A stretch of 55,557 bases of DNA. Origin: Prochlorococcus marinus CUG1438 (GTDB lineage: Bacteria > Cyanobacteriota > Cyanobacteriia > PCC-6307 > Cyanobiaceae). The stretch covers positions 137,974 through 193,530 of the forward strand of contig JAEPLS010000003.1 in the NCBI GenBank assembly GCA_017644325.1. Direction: 5' to 3'. Made by a program: the position numbers and the translations under genes. Positions 10,187 to 20,741 of the stretch are shown piece after piece. A model generated the notes under the pieces. That model saw only the letters and a program-made list of their open reading frames with translations. It did not search any database and was not told where the DNA came from. Each line of letters begins with the position of its first letter. Within the stretch, counting starts at the first letter, position 1.

Positions 10187-11158
10187 ATGAATACAGTAAC
10201 AGAACTACTACAACCAGTTGAAAATGATCTTGATGATCTTATTCTTGAACTGAAAAATTTAATTGGAGCTGGTCATCCAATTCTTCAAGCCGCGGCAGAG
10301 CACCTATTCAGTGCAGGGGGAAAAAGACTAAGACCAGGGATAGTTTTGTTAATTTCAAAAGCTATATCTCCTGAATTTAATCTGAAAAATAAACACAAAA
10401 GACTTGCCGAAATAACTGAAATGATACATACAGCATCATTAGTCCATGATGATGTTGTTGATGAAGCTTCTACAAGAAGAGGTGTAGATACTGTTCATAG
10501 TAGATTTAATACTAGAGTAGCTGTATTGGCTGGTGATTTTTTATTTGCTCAAGCAAGTTGGCACCTAGCGAATCTCGATAATGTAAACGTAGTTAAATTA
10601 CTTAGTAGGGTAATAATGGATTTAGCAGAAGGTGAAATCAAACAGAATTTAAATAGATTTGATTCGGCGCAATCATTTTCCAAATACATAAATAAAAGTT
10701 ACTGTAAAACTGCATCTTTAATAGCTAACAGTTGTAAGGCGGCTGGGGTTCTAAGTGACCTTAATGATGAACAATTAAATTCCCTTTACGAGTTTGGCAA
10801 AAATATTGGTCTTGCATTCCAAGTTGTAGATGACATACTTGACTTTACCGGAAACGATAAACAACTCGGAAAGCCAGCTATAAGTGACCTCGCTAGTGGA
10901 TATCTTACTGCACCAGTTTTATATGCTTTAGAAGAGAATAAGAAATTGTCTGTTCTTATAAATAGAGAACTTGCTGAAGAAAAAGATTTAGATGATGCTC
11001 TTAGCATTATTATGAACTCTGATGCAATCGAAAGTTCCAGAAAATTAGCTGAAAATTTTGCAATGCTCTCGAAAGAAGCCATAGTCTGGATTCCTGATTC
11101 AGAATACAAAAGAGCATTAATGGCTCTACCAGAATTTGTTCTTGGGCGTATTTATTAA
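10187..11158 (+). CDS. sds: All-trans polyprenyl (solanesyl) diphosphate synthase
   Basis: This 323-residue trans-prenyltransferase has both aspartate-rich motifs: the first in HTASLVHDDVVDEASTRRG and the second in AFQVVDDILDFTG. The long-chain-type GGKRLRPGI substrate motif is near residue 45. In cyanobacteria this clade makes the C45 side chain of plastoquinone; the chain length is inferred from family and context rather than from any diagnostic residue I can weigh. It starts with ATG 27 bp after murI. Confidence 0.92.
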   Translation: MNTVTELLQPVENDLDDLILELKNLIGAGHPILQAAAEHLFSAGGKRLRPGIVLLISKAISPEFNLKNKHKRLAEITEMIHTASLVHDDVVDEASTRRGVDTVHSRFNTRVAVLAGDFLFAQASWHLANLDNVNVVKLLSRVIMDLAEGEIKQNLNRFDSAQSFSKYINKSYCKTASLIANSCKAAGVLSDLNDEQLNSLYEFGKNIGLAFQVVDDILDFTGNDKQLGKPAISDLASGYLTAPVLYALEENKKLSVLINRELAEEKDLDDALSIIMNSDAIESSRKLAENFAMLSKEAIVWIPDSEYKRALMALPEFVLGRIY

Positions 11159-11251
11159 AATTATCAAAAAAATTTTTTCAGCTAAATTAATATTAAAATT
11201 TCTGAAAACTCTGAACTTTTAGACTAACTTTATTAAACATAGATTTATTTA

Positions 11252-13234
11252 ATGTCATTAGATAAAAAAAATTCAATCAATAACATCCTTGAAGAAAATA
11301 GAGTTTTCCCTCCTTCAAAAGAATTTACAGAAAACTCAAATATTAGATCACACAAAGAATTATTTAATCTAAAAAAACAAGCATTAGATAATCCAATTCA
11401 ATTTTGGGAATCATTTGGAAGATCTGAGTTGGATTGGTTTGAGCCATTTCAAACTGTACTAGATAGTGATGAGGCTCCTTTTTTTAAGTGGTTTAAGGAA
11501 GGCAAACTCAATATTACATATAACTGTTTAGATAGACATATTAAGAGAGGGCTGGGAGAAAAAACTGCACTGATATGGGAAGGTGAACCTGGAGATAGCA
11601 AAAAATATACTTACGTAGAACTTCTTAAAGAGGTATGTAAAGCAGCTAATGCACTGAAAACTATTGGAGTTAAAAAAGGAGATTTGGTATGCATTTATAT
11701 GCCAATGATTCCTGAGGCAATGTTTGCTATGTTAGCTTGTGCAAGAATTGGTGCCCCCCATTCAGTTGTCTTTGGGGGATTTTCTTCAGAGGCTTTAAAA
11801 GATAGATTAATTGATGGAAATGCTAAATTTGTTATCACTGCAGATGGTGGTTTCAGAAAAGATAAGGTGGTTGAGCTTAAGAAAGCAGTTGATTTAGCAA
11901 TTGAAAGCGGAGGTGATGCGGTTGTAGAAAAAGTAGTTGTTGTTCAGAGAACTAAAAAAAATATTTCTATGGTTGAGGATAGAGATTTCTGGTGGCATGA
12001 ATTATTAAAAAATCAAAAAGATCATTGTGAACCAGAAATAATGAATAGCGAGGATAGACTTTTTATTCTTTATACTTCTGGCTCTACTGGAAAGCCCAAA
12101 GGTGTAGTTCACACTACAGGTGGTTACAATCTTTGGTCCCATTTGACATTCAAATGGATTTTTGATTTGAAAGATGACGATATTTACTGGTGTACTGCTG
12201 ATGTTGGTTGGATTACAGGGCATAGTTACATAGTTTATGGGCCTTTATCTAATGGTGCTACAACCTTAATGTACGAGGGAGTGCCAAGACCCTCAAATTT
12301 GGGGGCTTTTTGGGAAATTGTACAAAAATATAAGGTTTCTATTTTTTATACCGCACCAACTGCAATAAGAGCATTTATGAAGTCTGGGCGTGAAATTCCT
12401 GATAAATATAATCTTGAGAGCCTTAGGCTTTTGGGCACAGTTGGAGAACCAATTAACCCTGAAGCATGGATATGGTACAAGGATGTTATTGGTAAAGATA
12501 AATGCCCTATTGTTGATACTTGGTGGCAAACTGAAACTGGTGGCGTGATGATAAGTCCCTTGCCTGGAGTCGTTGCTACAAAGCCAGGTTCAGCTACTTT
12601 CCCTCTGCCAGGAATCGAAGTTGAAATTGTCGATAAGAATGGAGATAAGGTTAAGGAGAACGAGGGTGGCTATTTAATTATTAAGAAACCTTGGCCAGGG
12701 ATGATGAGAACAATTCACGGAAACTCAGAGAGATATTTGGAGAGTTATTGGGAATATATTTCCTTTAAAGGAGAAAAAAATGTTTATTTTGCTGGAGATG
12801 GAGCACGCATTGATGAAGATGGATATATATGGATTATGGGAAGAGTTGATGATGTCATAAGTGTTTCAGGACATCGGTTAGGAACAATGGAAATAGAATC
12901 TGCTTTGGTAAGTCATAAATCAGTTGCAGAGTCTGCAGTCGTTGGTAAAAAAGATGATTTAAAAGGTGAAGTTATAGTTGCTTTTGTATCTCTAGAGAAA
13001 GACGTGAACGGTTCTTCAGAAATAGTAGAGGAGCTAAAGAAACATGTTGTTAATGAAATTGGAATTATCGCAAAGCCTGAAAAGATTATAATTTCCGACT
13101 CTCTTCCGAAAACACGTAGTGGAAAAATTATGAGGAGAATTTTAAGATCTTTGGCTGCTGGAGAAAAAATTAGCGGTGATATAAGCACTCTTGAAGATAG
13201 TTCTGTTTTAGAAAAGCTGAAAGAATTATCCTAA
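11252..13234 (+). CDS. acs: Acetyl-CoA synthetase (AMP-forming)
   Basis: This 660-residue member of the ANL adenylate-forming family activates acetate to acetyl-AMP and then acetyl-CoA. Core motifs are [19 protein letters not shown] (A3) and [10 protein letters not shown] (A5). [20 protein letters not shown] marks the hinge to the mobile C-terminal domain, and [14 protein letters not shown] contains the catalytic lysine that is the usual acetylation target. It starts with ATG after a 93-bp spacer. Its stop overlaps the convergent DUF1350 gene by 4 bp. Confidence 0.97.
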   Translation: MSLDKKNSINNILEENRVFPPSKEFTENSNIRSHKELFNLKKQALDNPIQFWESFGRSELDWFEPFQTVLDSDEAPFFKWFKEGKLNITYNCLDRHIKRGLGEKTALIWEGEPGDSKKYTYVELLKEVCKAANALKTIGVKKGDLVCIYMPMIPEAMFAMLACARIGAPHSVVFGGFSSEALKDRLIDGNAKFVITADGGFRKDKVVELKKAVDLAIESGGDAVVEKVVVVQRTKKNISMVEDRDFWWHELLKNQKDHCEPEIMNSEDRLFILYTSGSTGKPKGVVHTTGGYNLWSHLTFKWIFDLKDDDIYWCTADVGWITGHSYIVYGPLSNGATTLMYEGVPRPSNLGAFWEIVQKYKVSIFYTAPTAIRAFMKSGREIPDKYNLESLRLLGTVGEPINPEAWIWYKDVIGKDKCPIVDTWWQTETGGVMISPLPGVVATKPGSATFPLPGIEVEIVDKNGDKVKENEGGYLIIKKPWPGMMRTIHGNSERYLESYWEYISFKGEKNVYFAGDGARIDEDGYIWIMGRVDDVISVSGHRLGTMEIESALVSHKSVAESAVVGKKDDLKGEVIVAFVSLEKDVNGSSEIVEELKKHVVNEIGIIAKPEKIIISDSLPKTRSGKIMRRILRSLAAGEKISGDISTLEDSSVLEKLKELS

Positions 13235-13953
13235 TCAGATTTATCAATTAAATTAGAAATTTTTTTTATAGTATTTCTTTTGAATTCATCATCGGCCCAG
13301 TCTCCTAAAAAATTTTCTCTTAGCCCTGCGCTTGCAATAATAGTGTGTGTACCTTTTAACATTACCCCCTTAGAATCATCCTCTTTTCTCGCTTTCAGAC
13401 AAGAAAATAATTCATCTGTTTGATCTAATTCGTCTGAGTTGAATTTTATTAGGAAGTTATTTTTTTGATTATATGTTTTTTCAATTAATCGCAAAGTTCT
13501 TTCAGGGCTTGGGCTAAATTCACTGCTGAATTCTAATTTTTGAGAAATTTGTTTCAATAATGGAATAGATTTGTTAGCACTGAAGTTATTAAAACTTATT
13601 GAGATGAATTTTTCGCAATTTCTTCCACCATCAGGGGATATTAAATGAAGTTTGCAACCCAGGCTATGCCCAATTCTTATTGAAGGAATTGATGCTCCTA
13701 TTCTCTTGGATAAAGATATTCGGCAATTCTTGAAATCCCTCCATGCTTTAATAGCAAGTTGTTGGTGATCGAATTGTGGAGTGTATTTATATGCATGTAC
13801 AGCATAGTTTTTATTAATTAAACTCTCTATGAATCTTCTATAAGTTAAATCTGGTTTAGAAGCTAGATAACTTCCACCAATAAATTCCACAATTTTTTTT
13901 GGATTTGAAGGCCAATAACAAAAATTATTAAATTGATATTTTGTAAAAGTCAT
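13231..13953 (-). CDS. DUF1350 alpha/beta-hydrolase-like protein
   Basis: This 240-residue protein shows [24 protein letters not shown] text near the N-terminus (about 24-43) and a [10 protein letters not shown] nucleophile elbow at about residue 98. Both are typical of the DUF1350 family found in cyanobacteria and plant plastids. The fold suggests an esterase or lipase, but no substrate is known and I cannot place the full catalytic triad with confidence. It converges on acs with a 4-bp overlap. Confidence 0.75.
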   Translation of the reverse strand: MTFTKYQFNNFCYWPSNPKKIVEFIGGSYLASKPDLTYRRFIESLINKNYAVHAYKYTPQFDHQQLAIKAWRDFKNCRISLSKRIGASIPSIRIGHSLGCKLHLISPDGGRNCEKFISISFNNFSANKSIPLLKQISQKLEFSSEFSPSPERTLRLIEKTYNQKNNFLIKFNSDELDQTDELFSCLKARKEDDSKGVMLKGTHTIIASAGLRENFLGDWADDEFKRNTIKKISNLIDKSD

Positions 13954-14069
13954 CTTTCATAAACTAAAAATGTTTCAAAAATTATTTTTAATCATGTTTT
14001 TTAATTTATATTAATTTAAGAGAAATTTTTATTAAATGCGTCAAGATAAATGAAAGTGTTTTCAGCTAA

Positions 14070-14849
14070 TTGGATCTATCTAACAAAAAAGAATTAAATC
14101 AATTGGATATTCTTCAGGATCAAGTTATCAGTTATACCTCTGAAGAGAGAGTAGCTAATCAAAATAAAAAAATTGAAAAAATTTTAATTCTTGATACTGA
14201 AACAACAGGTTTAGATGAAAATAAAGATGAAGTGATAGAGATAGGTTGTATTTTGTTTGATGTATCTTTTAAGTGCGTGCTTTCACAAGTTTCATTTTTA
14301 TTACCAGTTAATAATAATGAAGCCGAACACGTTAATGGTATATCTGCCGAAGTAACTAATATCTCTCAACCATGGGAAGATGGATTGAATTTCTTTCTGA
14401 AACTTGTTGATTGTTCGGATTTCATTGTCGCGCATAATGTAGATTTTGATAAGAAATGGTTTGGTAAAGGAAGATTACCTAAACTCAATAAAAAATGGAT
14501 ATGCAGTTTGGAGGATATTAATTGGTCTTTTCAAAAATCACTAAAAAATAGACCCTCAGTAACTGATCTGGCTTTATCTTTTTCAATACCAGTTTGGAAT
14601 TTACATAGAGCTTTATCTGATTGCTATTACATATCTGAGGTCTTCAAAAAATGCAATAATTTAGAGGAACTTTTACTTAAAGCTACCGAACCGAGGTTTT
14701 TATACAAGGCGCTTATTAGTTACGAAGATAGATCTTTAGCTAAAAATGCTGGGTTCAGATGGAATAGTCCTGTGCAAGGAGCTTGGTCAAGAAAATTAAC
14801 TACTGATGAGGCAAAAAATCTTGATTTTAAAGTAGAGATTTTGAATTAA
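14070..14849 (+). CDS. DnaQ-like 3'-5' exonuclease
   Basis: This 259-residue protein carries the three exonuclease motifs of the DEDDh family: LDTETTGLDENKDEVIEIG (Exo I, about 44-62), AHNVDFDKKWFG (Exo II) and HRALSDCYYISEVF (Exo III). The length and the lack of a polymerase-binding tail suggest a stand-alone epsilon-like or RNase T-like enzyme rather than the Pol III proofreading subunit itself. A C-terminal segment around AKNAGFRWNSPVQGAWSRKL resembles the small 'GFRWD..K.W' module attached to some DnaQ-like proteins. It starts with TTG at 14070; the next in-frame candidates would truncate the N-terminal extension. Confidence 0.85.
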   Translation: MDLSNKKELNQLDILQDQVISYTSEERVANQNKKIEKILILDTETTGLDENKDEVIEIGCILFDVSFKCVLSQVSFLLPVNNNEAEHVNGISAEVTNISQPWEDGLNFFLKLVDCSDFIVAHNVDFDKKWFGKGRLPKLNKKWICSLEDINWSFQKSLKNRPSVTDLALSFSIPVWNLHRALSDCYYISEVFKKCNNLEELLLKATEPRFLYKALISYEDRSLAKNAGFRWNSPVQGAWSRKLTTDEAKNLDFKVEILN

Positions 14850-14879
14850 TATTCAATAAATTTTTGACTAAGAAAATAT

Positions 14880-15302
14880 CTAGTGCATCTTACAGGGCAT
14901 CCATTTTTTACCCATTTTATGTGCCCCAATACACCCGTATTTTGAGGCAGCCTTTTCAGCTTCTTGTTTAGTGTTAAATAGATCTGACATCATATTTTCT
15001 TTGCTTGAATTTGAAATTTGTTTGGAATGATTATGATGATTGTTTTGAGAATTAGGTGAATACTCCCATATTCCCATCGTAGTTACCCCAGCAGAGATGA
15101 TTCCCATCCCAACTACTGATAAATTGACTATCCCCATTGCTACTGCACCAAAAGAGAATACACCCATTGGAACTACTCCAATACTTATAACTCCCATTGG
15201 TACTATTCCTACCGAAACTATACCGAGAGGTGCTATTCCAAAAGCAATTTTTTTTGGTTTTGTACCGCAATGTTGATTCTCTTTATTTTTATTTATTTCC
15301 AA
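14880..15302 (-). CDS. DUF3721-domain protein with hydrophobic glycine-pentad repeats
   Basis: The 140-residue protein has two parts. Residues about 22-77 form a strict five-residue repeat (Gly, hydrophobic, any, any, hydrophobic; examples GIVPM, GVISI, GVVPM, GVFSF) for about eleven turns. Residues about 107-140 match DUF3721, a picocyanobacterial module with F.TK.EAEKAASKYGCIGAHKMG and WMPCKMH. Between them is a His/Ser/Asn-rich linker. Two Cys and several His in the C-terminal part could bind metal. The repeat could be a membrane segment or a stacked beta structure; I cannot decide, and the function is unknown. Confidence 0.75.
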   Translation of the reverse strand: MEINKNKENQHCGTKPKKIAFGIAPLGIVSVGIVPMGVISIGVVPMGVFSFGAVAMGIVNLSVVGMGIISAGVTTMGIWEYSPNSQNNHHNHSKQISNSSKENMMSDLFNTKQEAEKAASKYGCIGAHKMGKKWMPCKMH

Positions 15303-15400
15303 TAGTTTTTCTAAATGTTAAATTAAAATTGTCTCACAAAACAATTAATTAAAGATTAATTCCTACTTGAATTAAAAATTTTGAATTATTTTCTAAAACT

Positions 15401-16684
15401 TTGAATAACTTAAAAAATCTTAGAGGAACGGTAGATTTGCTGCCTGATCAATTAATAAAGTGGCAAAACGTTGAGAAAATTGTATTAGAGCAGCTTGCAA
15501 GAGCATCTATCAATGAAATAAGAACACCAATACTAGAAATGACAGAATTATTTATAAGAGGAATTGGTGAAGGAACAGATGTCGTCAGTAAGGAAATGTA
15601 TACATTTATTGATAGAGGGGAGAGATCTTGCACTCTTAGGCCTGAAGGAACCGCCTCCGTTGCACGTGCATTAATACAAAATGGAATGTTGTCTAATAAT
15701 CCTCTTCAAAAACTTTGGTACATGGGCCCTATGTTTCGATATGAAAGACCTCAAGCAGGTAGGCAAAGACAGTTTCATCAGTTAGGTGTTGAGTTTATAG
15801 GACACGATACAGTTAGAAGTGATGTTGAAATAATTGCTTTAGCTTGGGATATTTTAGGTAAATTAGGAATAAAAGAACTCAATCTTGAAATAAATACTTT
15901 GGGAGATCTTCACGATAGATTAAATTTTCAAAAATCCTTTTTAAAGTGGCTAGAAATAAATAAAAATTCTCTAGATTTAGATTCTCAGAACAGGATTACT
16001 AAAAATCCCTTAAGGATTTTGGACTCTAAGAATATTCAAACACAAAAAGCTCTAGAGAATGCCCCAAGATTATTTAATTTTTTATCTGAAAAAAGTCATA
16101 AAAGGTATTCAAACTTAAAGAAAAGTTTAGAGATTTTAAAAATACCTTATTTAGAAAATTTTAATCTTGTAAGAGGTTTAGATTACTATACCCATACAGC
16201 TTTTGAAATTACTAGTGGGGCTCTTGGCTCTCAAGCTACAGTTTGCGGAGGAGGGAGATACGACGATTTAATAAAACAAATGGGAGGACCTAACACTCCT
16301 GCAATTGGTTTCGCTATTGGTTTAGAAAGATTAATTTTACTCGCAGGAAAAGAGCTTGAAATTCCAAGAAATACTGATATTTATATCATTAATCAAGGCT
16401 TAATTGCTGAATCATTAGCAATGGATTTATCTAGAAAATTAAGAAATTACGATTTGTTAGTTGAATTAGATTTAAGCGGAGCCTCATTTTCTAAACAATT
16501 TAAAAAGGCAAATAAACTTAAATCTAAAAGTATTATTGTTATTGGTGATGATGAGGCAATTAATGGGGAGTTTATTATAAGACTCTTTGATCAATCAGGT
16601 AATGGGAATGAAGAGGAAGTTATATCTTTTGAGAATGATATTAAACTAGAAAATTGGATAAAAAATAACTTAGTCTTAAAGTGA
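15401..16684 (+). CDS. hisS: Histidyl-tRNA synthetase
   Basis: This 427-residue class II synthetase has motif 2 in [20 protein letters not shown], the preceding [13 protein letters not shown], the histidine-specific [14 protein letters not shown] loop and motif 3 in GFAIGLERL. The C-terminal anticodon-binding domain ends the protein at a normal length. The TTG at 15401 gives the typical N-terminus [15 protein letters not shown]. The next small gene starts inside the hisS stop (TGATG), so the two are coupled. Confidence 0.97.
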   Translation: MNNLKNLRGTVDLLPDQLIKWQNVEKIVLEQLARASINEIRTPILEMTELFIRGIGEGTDVVSKEMYTFIDRGERSCTLRPEGTASVARALIQNGMLSNNPLQKLWYMGPMFRYERPQAGRQRQFHQLGVEFIGHDTVRSDVEIIALAWDILGKLGIKELNLEINTLGDLHDRLNFQKSFLKWLEINKNSLDLDSQNRITKNPLRILDSKNIQTQKALENAPRLFNFLSEKSHKRYSNLKKSLEILKIPYLENFNLVRGLDYYTHTAFEITSGALGSQATVCGGGRYDDLIKQMGGPNTPAIGFAIGLERLILLAGKELEIPRNTDIYIINQGLIAESLAMDLSRKLRNYDLLVELDLSGASFSKQFKKANKLKSKSIIVIGDDEAINGEFIIRLFDQSGNGNEEEVISFENDIKLENWIKNNLVLK

Positions 16685-16962
16685 TGTTATTGAAGATAGT
16701 GATAGTTTTTATTTTTATATTAATTTTATTTTTTTTTATAAATTTCATAAAATTTATTAGGAAAAATAAAGTTTTAAGTTCTAAAAAGTTATCAACACTT
16801 AACAAGAGGAATTTAAATAAATGGATGAATTTAACAAAAAAAGAAAGATATAACTTATCAAAACAAGAATCTATCAATTATTTAAATAAAAGAAAAGTTT
16901 TACTTGAAGAAATTAGAAATGAATATAAAAAAATTTCTAAAGGAAAATCAAAAAATACTTAA
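16684..16962 (+). CDS. Small single-span membrane protein, unknown function
   Basis: The 92-residue protein has one hydrophobic N-terminal span (about residues 4-24, rich in Ile, Val and Phe) followed by a strongly basic, Lys/Asn-rich cytoplasmic-type tail with many Lys and Arg. I chose the ATG at 16684, which overlaps the hisS stop (TGATG); a GTG three bases earlier is also possible. I recognise no family. Coupling to hisS suggests that it is expressed rather than a chance frame. Confidence 0.6.
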   Translation: MLLKIVIVFIFILILFFFINFIKFIRKNKVLSSKKLSTLNKRNLNKWMNLTKKERYNLSKQESINYLNKRKVLLEEIRNEYKKISKGKSKNT

Positions 16963-16975
16963 TTAGAAATTAATT

Positions 16976-17275
16976 TTGGACAATTTCTGGACTTCTAAAA
17001 AACCCATAAATGGATTGAGACATTTTGTTTTAATAAATGAGACGAGGGAAAATGGAAAAATTATTTTTTTGATGGTTTCTGTACTCGATTCTGAAATTAA
17101 TTTAAAAATTACCTTCGAAGAATTAATAAATAGTGGAAATTGGAATGAAGGCTGGATAAATCTTCCCAAGCTTGAATCGATTTCCGAAGAATATACTAAT
17201 TTTAAATCCAGCAAGAAATTAATAGGAATCGATGAGATATTTGTTAATGAGGATTCTTCATTTAATATTTCTTAA
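16976..17275 (+). CDS. TIGR02450-like Trp-rich small protein
   Basis: This 99-residue protein has the pattern FWTSKKPINGLRHF near the N-terminus and NSGNWNEGWINL later. This resembles the cyanobacterial Trp-rich family in which W[ST]SK..P..g.rHF and W..GW bracket a compact beta domain. No biochemical role is known. It begins with TTG 14 bp after the previous gene and probably belongs to the hisS transcription unit. Confidence 0.6.
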   Translation: MDNFWTSKKPINGLRHFVLINETRENGKIIFLMVSVLDSEINLKITFEELINSGNWNEGWINLPKLESISEEYTNFKSSKKLIGIDEIFVNEDSSFNIS

Positions 17276-17411
17276 TTTGATACAAATCTTTTAAATTACT
17301 TTTCTATGCAAATACTAGGCTTCTTATCATTTAATAATTATTTAAAAGTTTTACCCCTTTCAAAAAAATAAAATTAACGTTATTAAGGATTAATAATATT
17401 TACTTAATTCA

Positions 17412-17645
17412 ATGTTAGGGGAAATATGGAGCTCATCAGAGTTGACTGCTAAAAAATTAGGAATAACTGAATTTAAACTTTCTTTGTTACGAGAAAATGG
17501 AATACTCAAGCCTGGAATTCATTGGAAAAGCTCTCCTCTCGGTCAGAAAAAACCTTGGAAGCCCAAAGCACTTTACAATATAAAAACGTGCAGAAATGTG
17601 ATTAAAAACTTTTATTTGGAGGAAAATGATAGTATCGCAGCCTAA
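17412..17645 (+). CDS. Small conserved-looking protein, possible helix-turn-helix
   Basis: This 77-residue protein has an N-terminal segment, SSSELTAKKLGITEFKLSLL, that reads like the first helices of a MerR- or excisionase-type winged helix, followed by LRENGILKPGIHWKSSP and a basic region. The pattern 'lr..G.l.pG.hw' occurs in phage- and plasmid-type DNA-binding proteins. This is only a resemblance. It has its own upstream spacer of 136 bp and lies just before the long region leading to pcbA. Confidence 0.5.
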   Translation: MLGEIWSSSELTAKKLGITEFKLSLLRENGILKPGIHWKSSPLGQKKPWKPKALYNIKTCRNVIKNFYLEENDSIAA

Positions 17646-17687
17646 AAATTTTATTTTTACGATAATTTTGCAAGATATATAAAGTCC

Positions 17688-17864
17688 CTATTCAATAAGA
17701 CTCTCGTCCTTACAATCAATTAGGCTGTTTTGCAAAGTTGGATATAAATTAATCATCTTTATGTATTGTTGTGATTTTCTGTAGGATTTTGCAGCCTTTT
17801 TGTAATGAACTTCCGATTTCATTTCTAGTGAAATTTTTCTAGAAGAATCTTGAGAAGTAGTCAT
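17688..17864 (-). CDS. Short basic protein, unknown (58 aa)
   Basis: An ATG frame on the minus strand encodes 58 residues beginning MTTSQDSSRKISLEMKSEVH and ending CKDESLIE. The composition is that of a real soluble protein (charged, with YKKAAKSYRKSQQYIK helical text) rather than the low-complexity text of random AT-rich frames. There is no strong Shine-Dalgarno, only a GGGG run about 20 bp upstream. It fills part of an otherwise empty 548-bp gap. Comparison with other Prochlorococcus genomes would settle whether it is conserved. Confidence 0.5.
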   Translation of the reverse strand: MTTSQDSSRKISLEMKSEVHYKKAAKSYRKSQQYIKMINLYPTLQNSLIDCKDESLIE

Positions 17865-18193
17865 AATATTAGAAGTCTTATCCCCTTTTTAATAATTGTT
17901 TGCTAACTAGGCAATAAACGGGACGATTTAATGAAACAAAACATAATTTAATGTCAGCAAAAAGAAATTTATCAAAAAATAATTTACTATGGAACACTTA
18001 ATGTTTTTTTTTAAATCGCTTCTCTAGCAGTAACTTTACTTTGTAAAACTACCTTCTTGTGTAATTATTTGTTTTAGTAAATTCTTTGATTTGATTTTGC
18101 ATAGGATTACTAATTTTTACAATTTTGTTGTGAATTAAACTGTTTGATGAAATTTAAAGTATTCTCAAAACGTTTAAGCTAATCAATTCCTAA
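17865..18193. other. Non-coding region upstream of pcbA
   Basis: About 330 bp of AT-rich sequence without a convincing gene. It should hold the pcbA promoter and 5' leader. I see no clear sigma-70 pair, riboswitch or strong hairpin, and none is claimed. Confidence 0.5.
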
Positions 18194-19252
18194 ATGCAAA
18201 CCTATGGAAATCCAGATACCACTTATGGTTGGTGGGCTGGTAATTCAGGTGTAGCAAATCGCTCAGGAAAATTTATCGCTGCTCATGTAGCTCATGCAGG
18301 ATTAATTGTTTTCTGGGCTGGTGCTTTCACCCTTTTTGAACTTTCACGATTCGACCCTAGCGTCCCAATGGGTCATCAACCTTTAATTGTTCTTCCTCAC
18401 CTAGCAACTCTTGGAATAGGGTTTGATGCCAACGGTGTAGCGATGGGAGATACTAAACCTGTTCTTGCGATAGCAATTGTTCACTTAGTTTCTTCTATGG
18501 TTTTAGCTGCTGGAGGACTTTTACATTCTTTACTTCTTCCTGGAAATTTAGAAGATTCAGATATTGCCAGAGCAAGAAAATTCAATATTGAATGGGATAA
18601 TCCAGACAAATTGACTTTTATTCTTGGACATCATCTACTTTTCTTAGGATTTGCAGTTATTGCTTTCGTTGAGTGGGCCAGAGTTCATGGAATTTACGAT
18701 CCAGCTATTGGTGCTGTAAGACAAGTTGAATATGAACTAAATTTAGCAAAAATTTGGAATCATCAAGCTGACTTCTTGACTATTGATAGTCTTGAAGAGG
18801 TAATGGGTGGTCATGCTTTCCTAGCTTTTGTTGAGATCACAGGTGGTGCTTGGCATATTGCTACAAAACAGGTGGGCGAATACACAAAATTCAAAGGTAA
18901 AGGTCTTCTATCTGCTGAAGCAGTTCTATCTTGGTCTCTAGCAGGTATAGGTTGGATGGCTATTATTGCGGCTTTCTGGAGTGCAGCTAATACAACTGTT
19001 TATCCTGTTGAATACTTTGGTGAACCACTACAGTTAAAGTTTAGTATTTCTCCTTATTGGGTTGATACTGTTGATCTTCCTGACGGTGAATTTACATCAA
19101 GGGCATGGTTAGCAAATGTTCACTACTACTTTGGTTTCTTCTTTATTCAAGGTCATTTATGGCATGCTCTTAGAGCATTAGGCTTTGATTTCAAGAGAGT
19201 TACCAATGCTATTAGTAATATCGATAGTGCGACAATTACTCTTAAAGATTAA
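18194..19252 (+). CDS. pcbA: Divinyl chlorophyll a/b light-harvesting antenna protein Pcb
   Basis: This 352-residue integral thylakoid protein of the CP43-like chlorophyll-binding family has six predicted membrane spans. Conserved His residues lie within [58 protein letters not shown] and the last-span [17 protein letters not shown]. It is the main antenna in Prochlorococcus, replacing phycobilisomes and binding divinyl chlorophylls a and b. The short loop between spans 5 and 6 separates it from CP43 proper. It is a stand-alone unit with a long upstream region and a strong terminator just downstream, as expected for an abundant transcript. Confidence 0.97.
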   Translation: MQTYGNPDTTYGWWAGNSGVANRSGKFIAAHVAHAGLIVFWAGAFTLFELSRFDPSVPMGHQPLIVLPHLATLGIGFDANGVAMGDTKPVLAIAIVHLVSSMVLAAGGLLHSLLLPGNLEDSDIARARKFNIEWDNPDKLTFILGHHLLFLGFAVIAFVEWARVHGIYDPAIGAVRQVEYELNLAKIWNHQADFLTIDSLEEVMGGHAFLAFVEITGGAWHIATKQVGEYTKFKGKGLLSAEAVLSWSLAGIGWMAIIAAFWSAANTTVYPVEYFGEPLQLKFSISPYWVDTVDLPDGEFTSRAWLANVHYYFGFFFIQGHLWHALRALGFDFKRVTNAISNIDSATITLKD

Positions 19253-19273
19253 ATCTTTAATAACTCAATAATT

Positions 19274-19300
19274 AAAAAGGCCCTTCAAAGGGCCTTTTTT
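19274..19300 (+). terminator. Rho-independent terminator of pcbA
   Basis: A perfect 12-bp stem, AAAAAGGCCCTT paired with AAGGGCCTTTTT around a 2-base loop, ends in a T-run 22 bp after the pcbA stop. The symmetric A and T tracts would let it work from either side, but the only gene reading in from nearby is pcbA. Confidence 0.93.
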
Positions 19301-19347
19301 ATTTGAAATAAATTGTTTATTAATTTAAATTTATAGAGAAATAGGTT

Positions 19348-20709
19348 TTGCGTTCATTGAATATTTTTTCAGATTCTCTACTAATAAGTTTTTTAGGATT
19401 CATAACGATATTTTTTTTATTGATTTTTGGTAAAAAACTAAAACTTGCTGTTCAACTTGAAAGGTTTGGATTGCCAATAGCTGTTATCTCTGGCATCGCA
19501 GGATTGTTAATAGGTCCATTCGGCTTTATACATTTTTTGTCACAAGAGACAATAAATGTTTGGAGTAAATTTCCTACTCCTCTTTTAGCATTAGTCTTTG
19601 CAACATTAATGATGGGAAGACCTATACCAAATATAAACGGTTTAGTTAAACCAATATTCAATCAATTTCTGCTTGCACTTTCTTTGGGTTTTGGACAATT
19701 TTTAGTTGGAGGTTTATTGGTTAAATATTTGTTGCCTCCATCTATGAATACTAATCCTCTAATGGGATGTTTGATAGAGGTTGGTTTCGAGGGGGGGCAT
19801 GGAGCTGCATCTATAATTGGTGAGAGTTTTGATAGATTAGGGTTCCCTAGTGGTCTAGATCTTGGACTGGCTATGGCAACAATGGGTCTCTTATCATCTT
19901 CATTACTAGGAAGTGTATTTATATTTATTGGGAGGACTTTAGGTCTTTCAGATACTGAGGTAATTTCTGAAAAAAAAGATAACCAAAATTTAAATGCTGA
20001 TAAAGGAATTTTTGCGGATTTAAGAATTTTGATAATCAATCTTGGATTCTCTGGCCTTGCAATTTCTTTCGGTGTTCTGTTACTAAAATTTTTAAAATAT
20101 ATCTCAAGTTTTTTTGGTGATTTTTCTAAAGAAATTATCTTTTCACTCCCAGCATTTCCTTTTATTCTTATTGGATCACTCCTTTTAAGATATATTTTAG
20201 AAAAAACCAATAATACAGAATTGATTTCAAATATTTTGCAAAGGGAGATAGGGATTTTATCTACAGACTTATTGATTTTTACAGCGATGGCAAGCTTAGA
20301 TATTGCAGTTGTTTTTGAAAATTGGATAATAATTTTAGTTTTTACTATTTTTGGTTTATTTTGGAATTTGATTTGTATTGCTTATTTCGCCTTCTTTATA
20401 TTTGACGATTACTGGTTTGAAAAGAGTTTAATAGAGTTTGGTAATTCTACGGGTGTAGTTGCTTCTGGATTACTTCTCTTAAGACTTGCGGATCCCAAAA
20501 ATATTTCTAGAACTCTACCAATTTTCACATCAAAACAGCTATTTGCACAGTTAATTCTCTCAGGTGGACTGTTTACAGTTTTGGCACCATTAATGATATC
20601 TAAAATCGGAATTGATTATTGGACAGAAATTTGTGCTGTTATTACATTTGCAATTCTCCTTGTTGCATTGATTTTTAATAAAGGAGAAATGATAAAATTT
20701 TTAAAATAA
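19348..20709 (+). CDS. gltS: Sodium/glutamate symporter (GltS family)
   Basis: This 453-residue polytopic membrane protein has about ten to twelve hydrophobic spans and the two inverted halves typical of GltS. The conserved motifs GFEGGHGAASIIG (first half, about 147-159) and FGNSTGVVASGLLLLRLADP (second half) sit in the re-entrant loops. The family imports glutamate with Na+. The TTG start gives MRSLNIFSDSLLISF directly before the first span. The next small gene follows after 32 bp. Confidence 0.9.
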   Translation: MRSLNIFSDSLLISFLGFITIFFLLIFGKKLKLAVQLERFGLPIAVISGIAGLLIGPFGFIHFLSQETINVWSKFPTPLLALVFATLMMGRPIPNINGLVKPIFNQFLLALSLGFGQFLVGGLLVKYLLPPSMNTNPLMGCLIEVGFEGGHGAASIIGESFDRLGFPSGLDLGLAMATMGLLSSSLLGSVFIFIGRTLGLSDTEVISEKKDNQNLNADKGIFADLRILIINLGFSGLAISFGVLLLKFLKYISSFFGDFSKEIIFSLPAFPFILIGSLLLRYILEKTNNTELISNILQREIGILSTDLLIFTAMASLDIAVVFENWIIILVFTIFGLFWNLICIAYFAFFIFDDYWFEKSLIEFGNSTGVVASGLLLLRLADPKNISRTLPIFTSKQLFAQLILSGGLFTVLAPLMISKIGIDYWTEICAVITFAILLVALIFNKGEMIKFLK

Positions 20710-20741
20710 CTCTAGAATGTATTCAGATTCAGTTTGTTTTA

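Noticed and set aside
19662..20210. 182-codon minus-strand open frame inside gltS
   Set aside because: It is fully antisense to a well-supported transporter. Its Pro/Ser/Asn-rich text reflects the complement of membrane codons and it has no motif.
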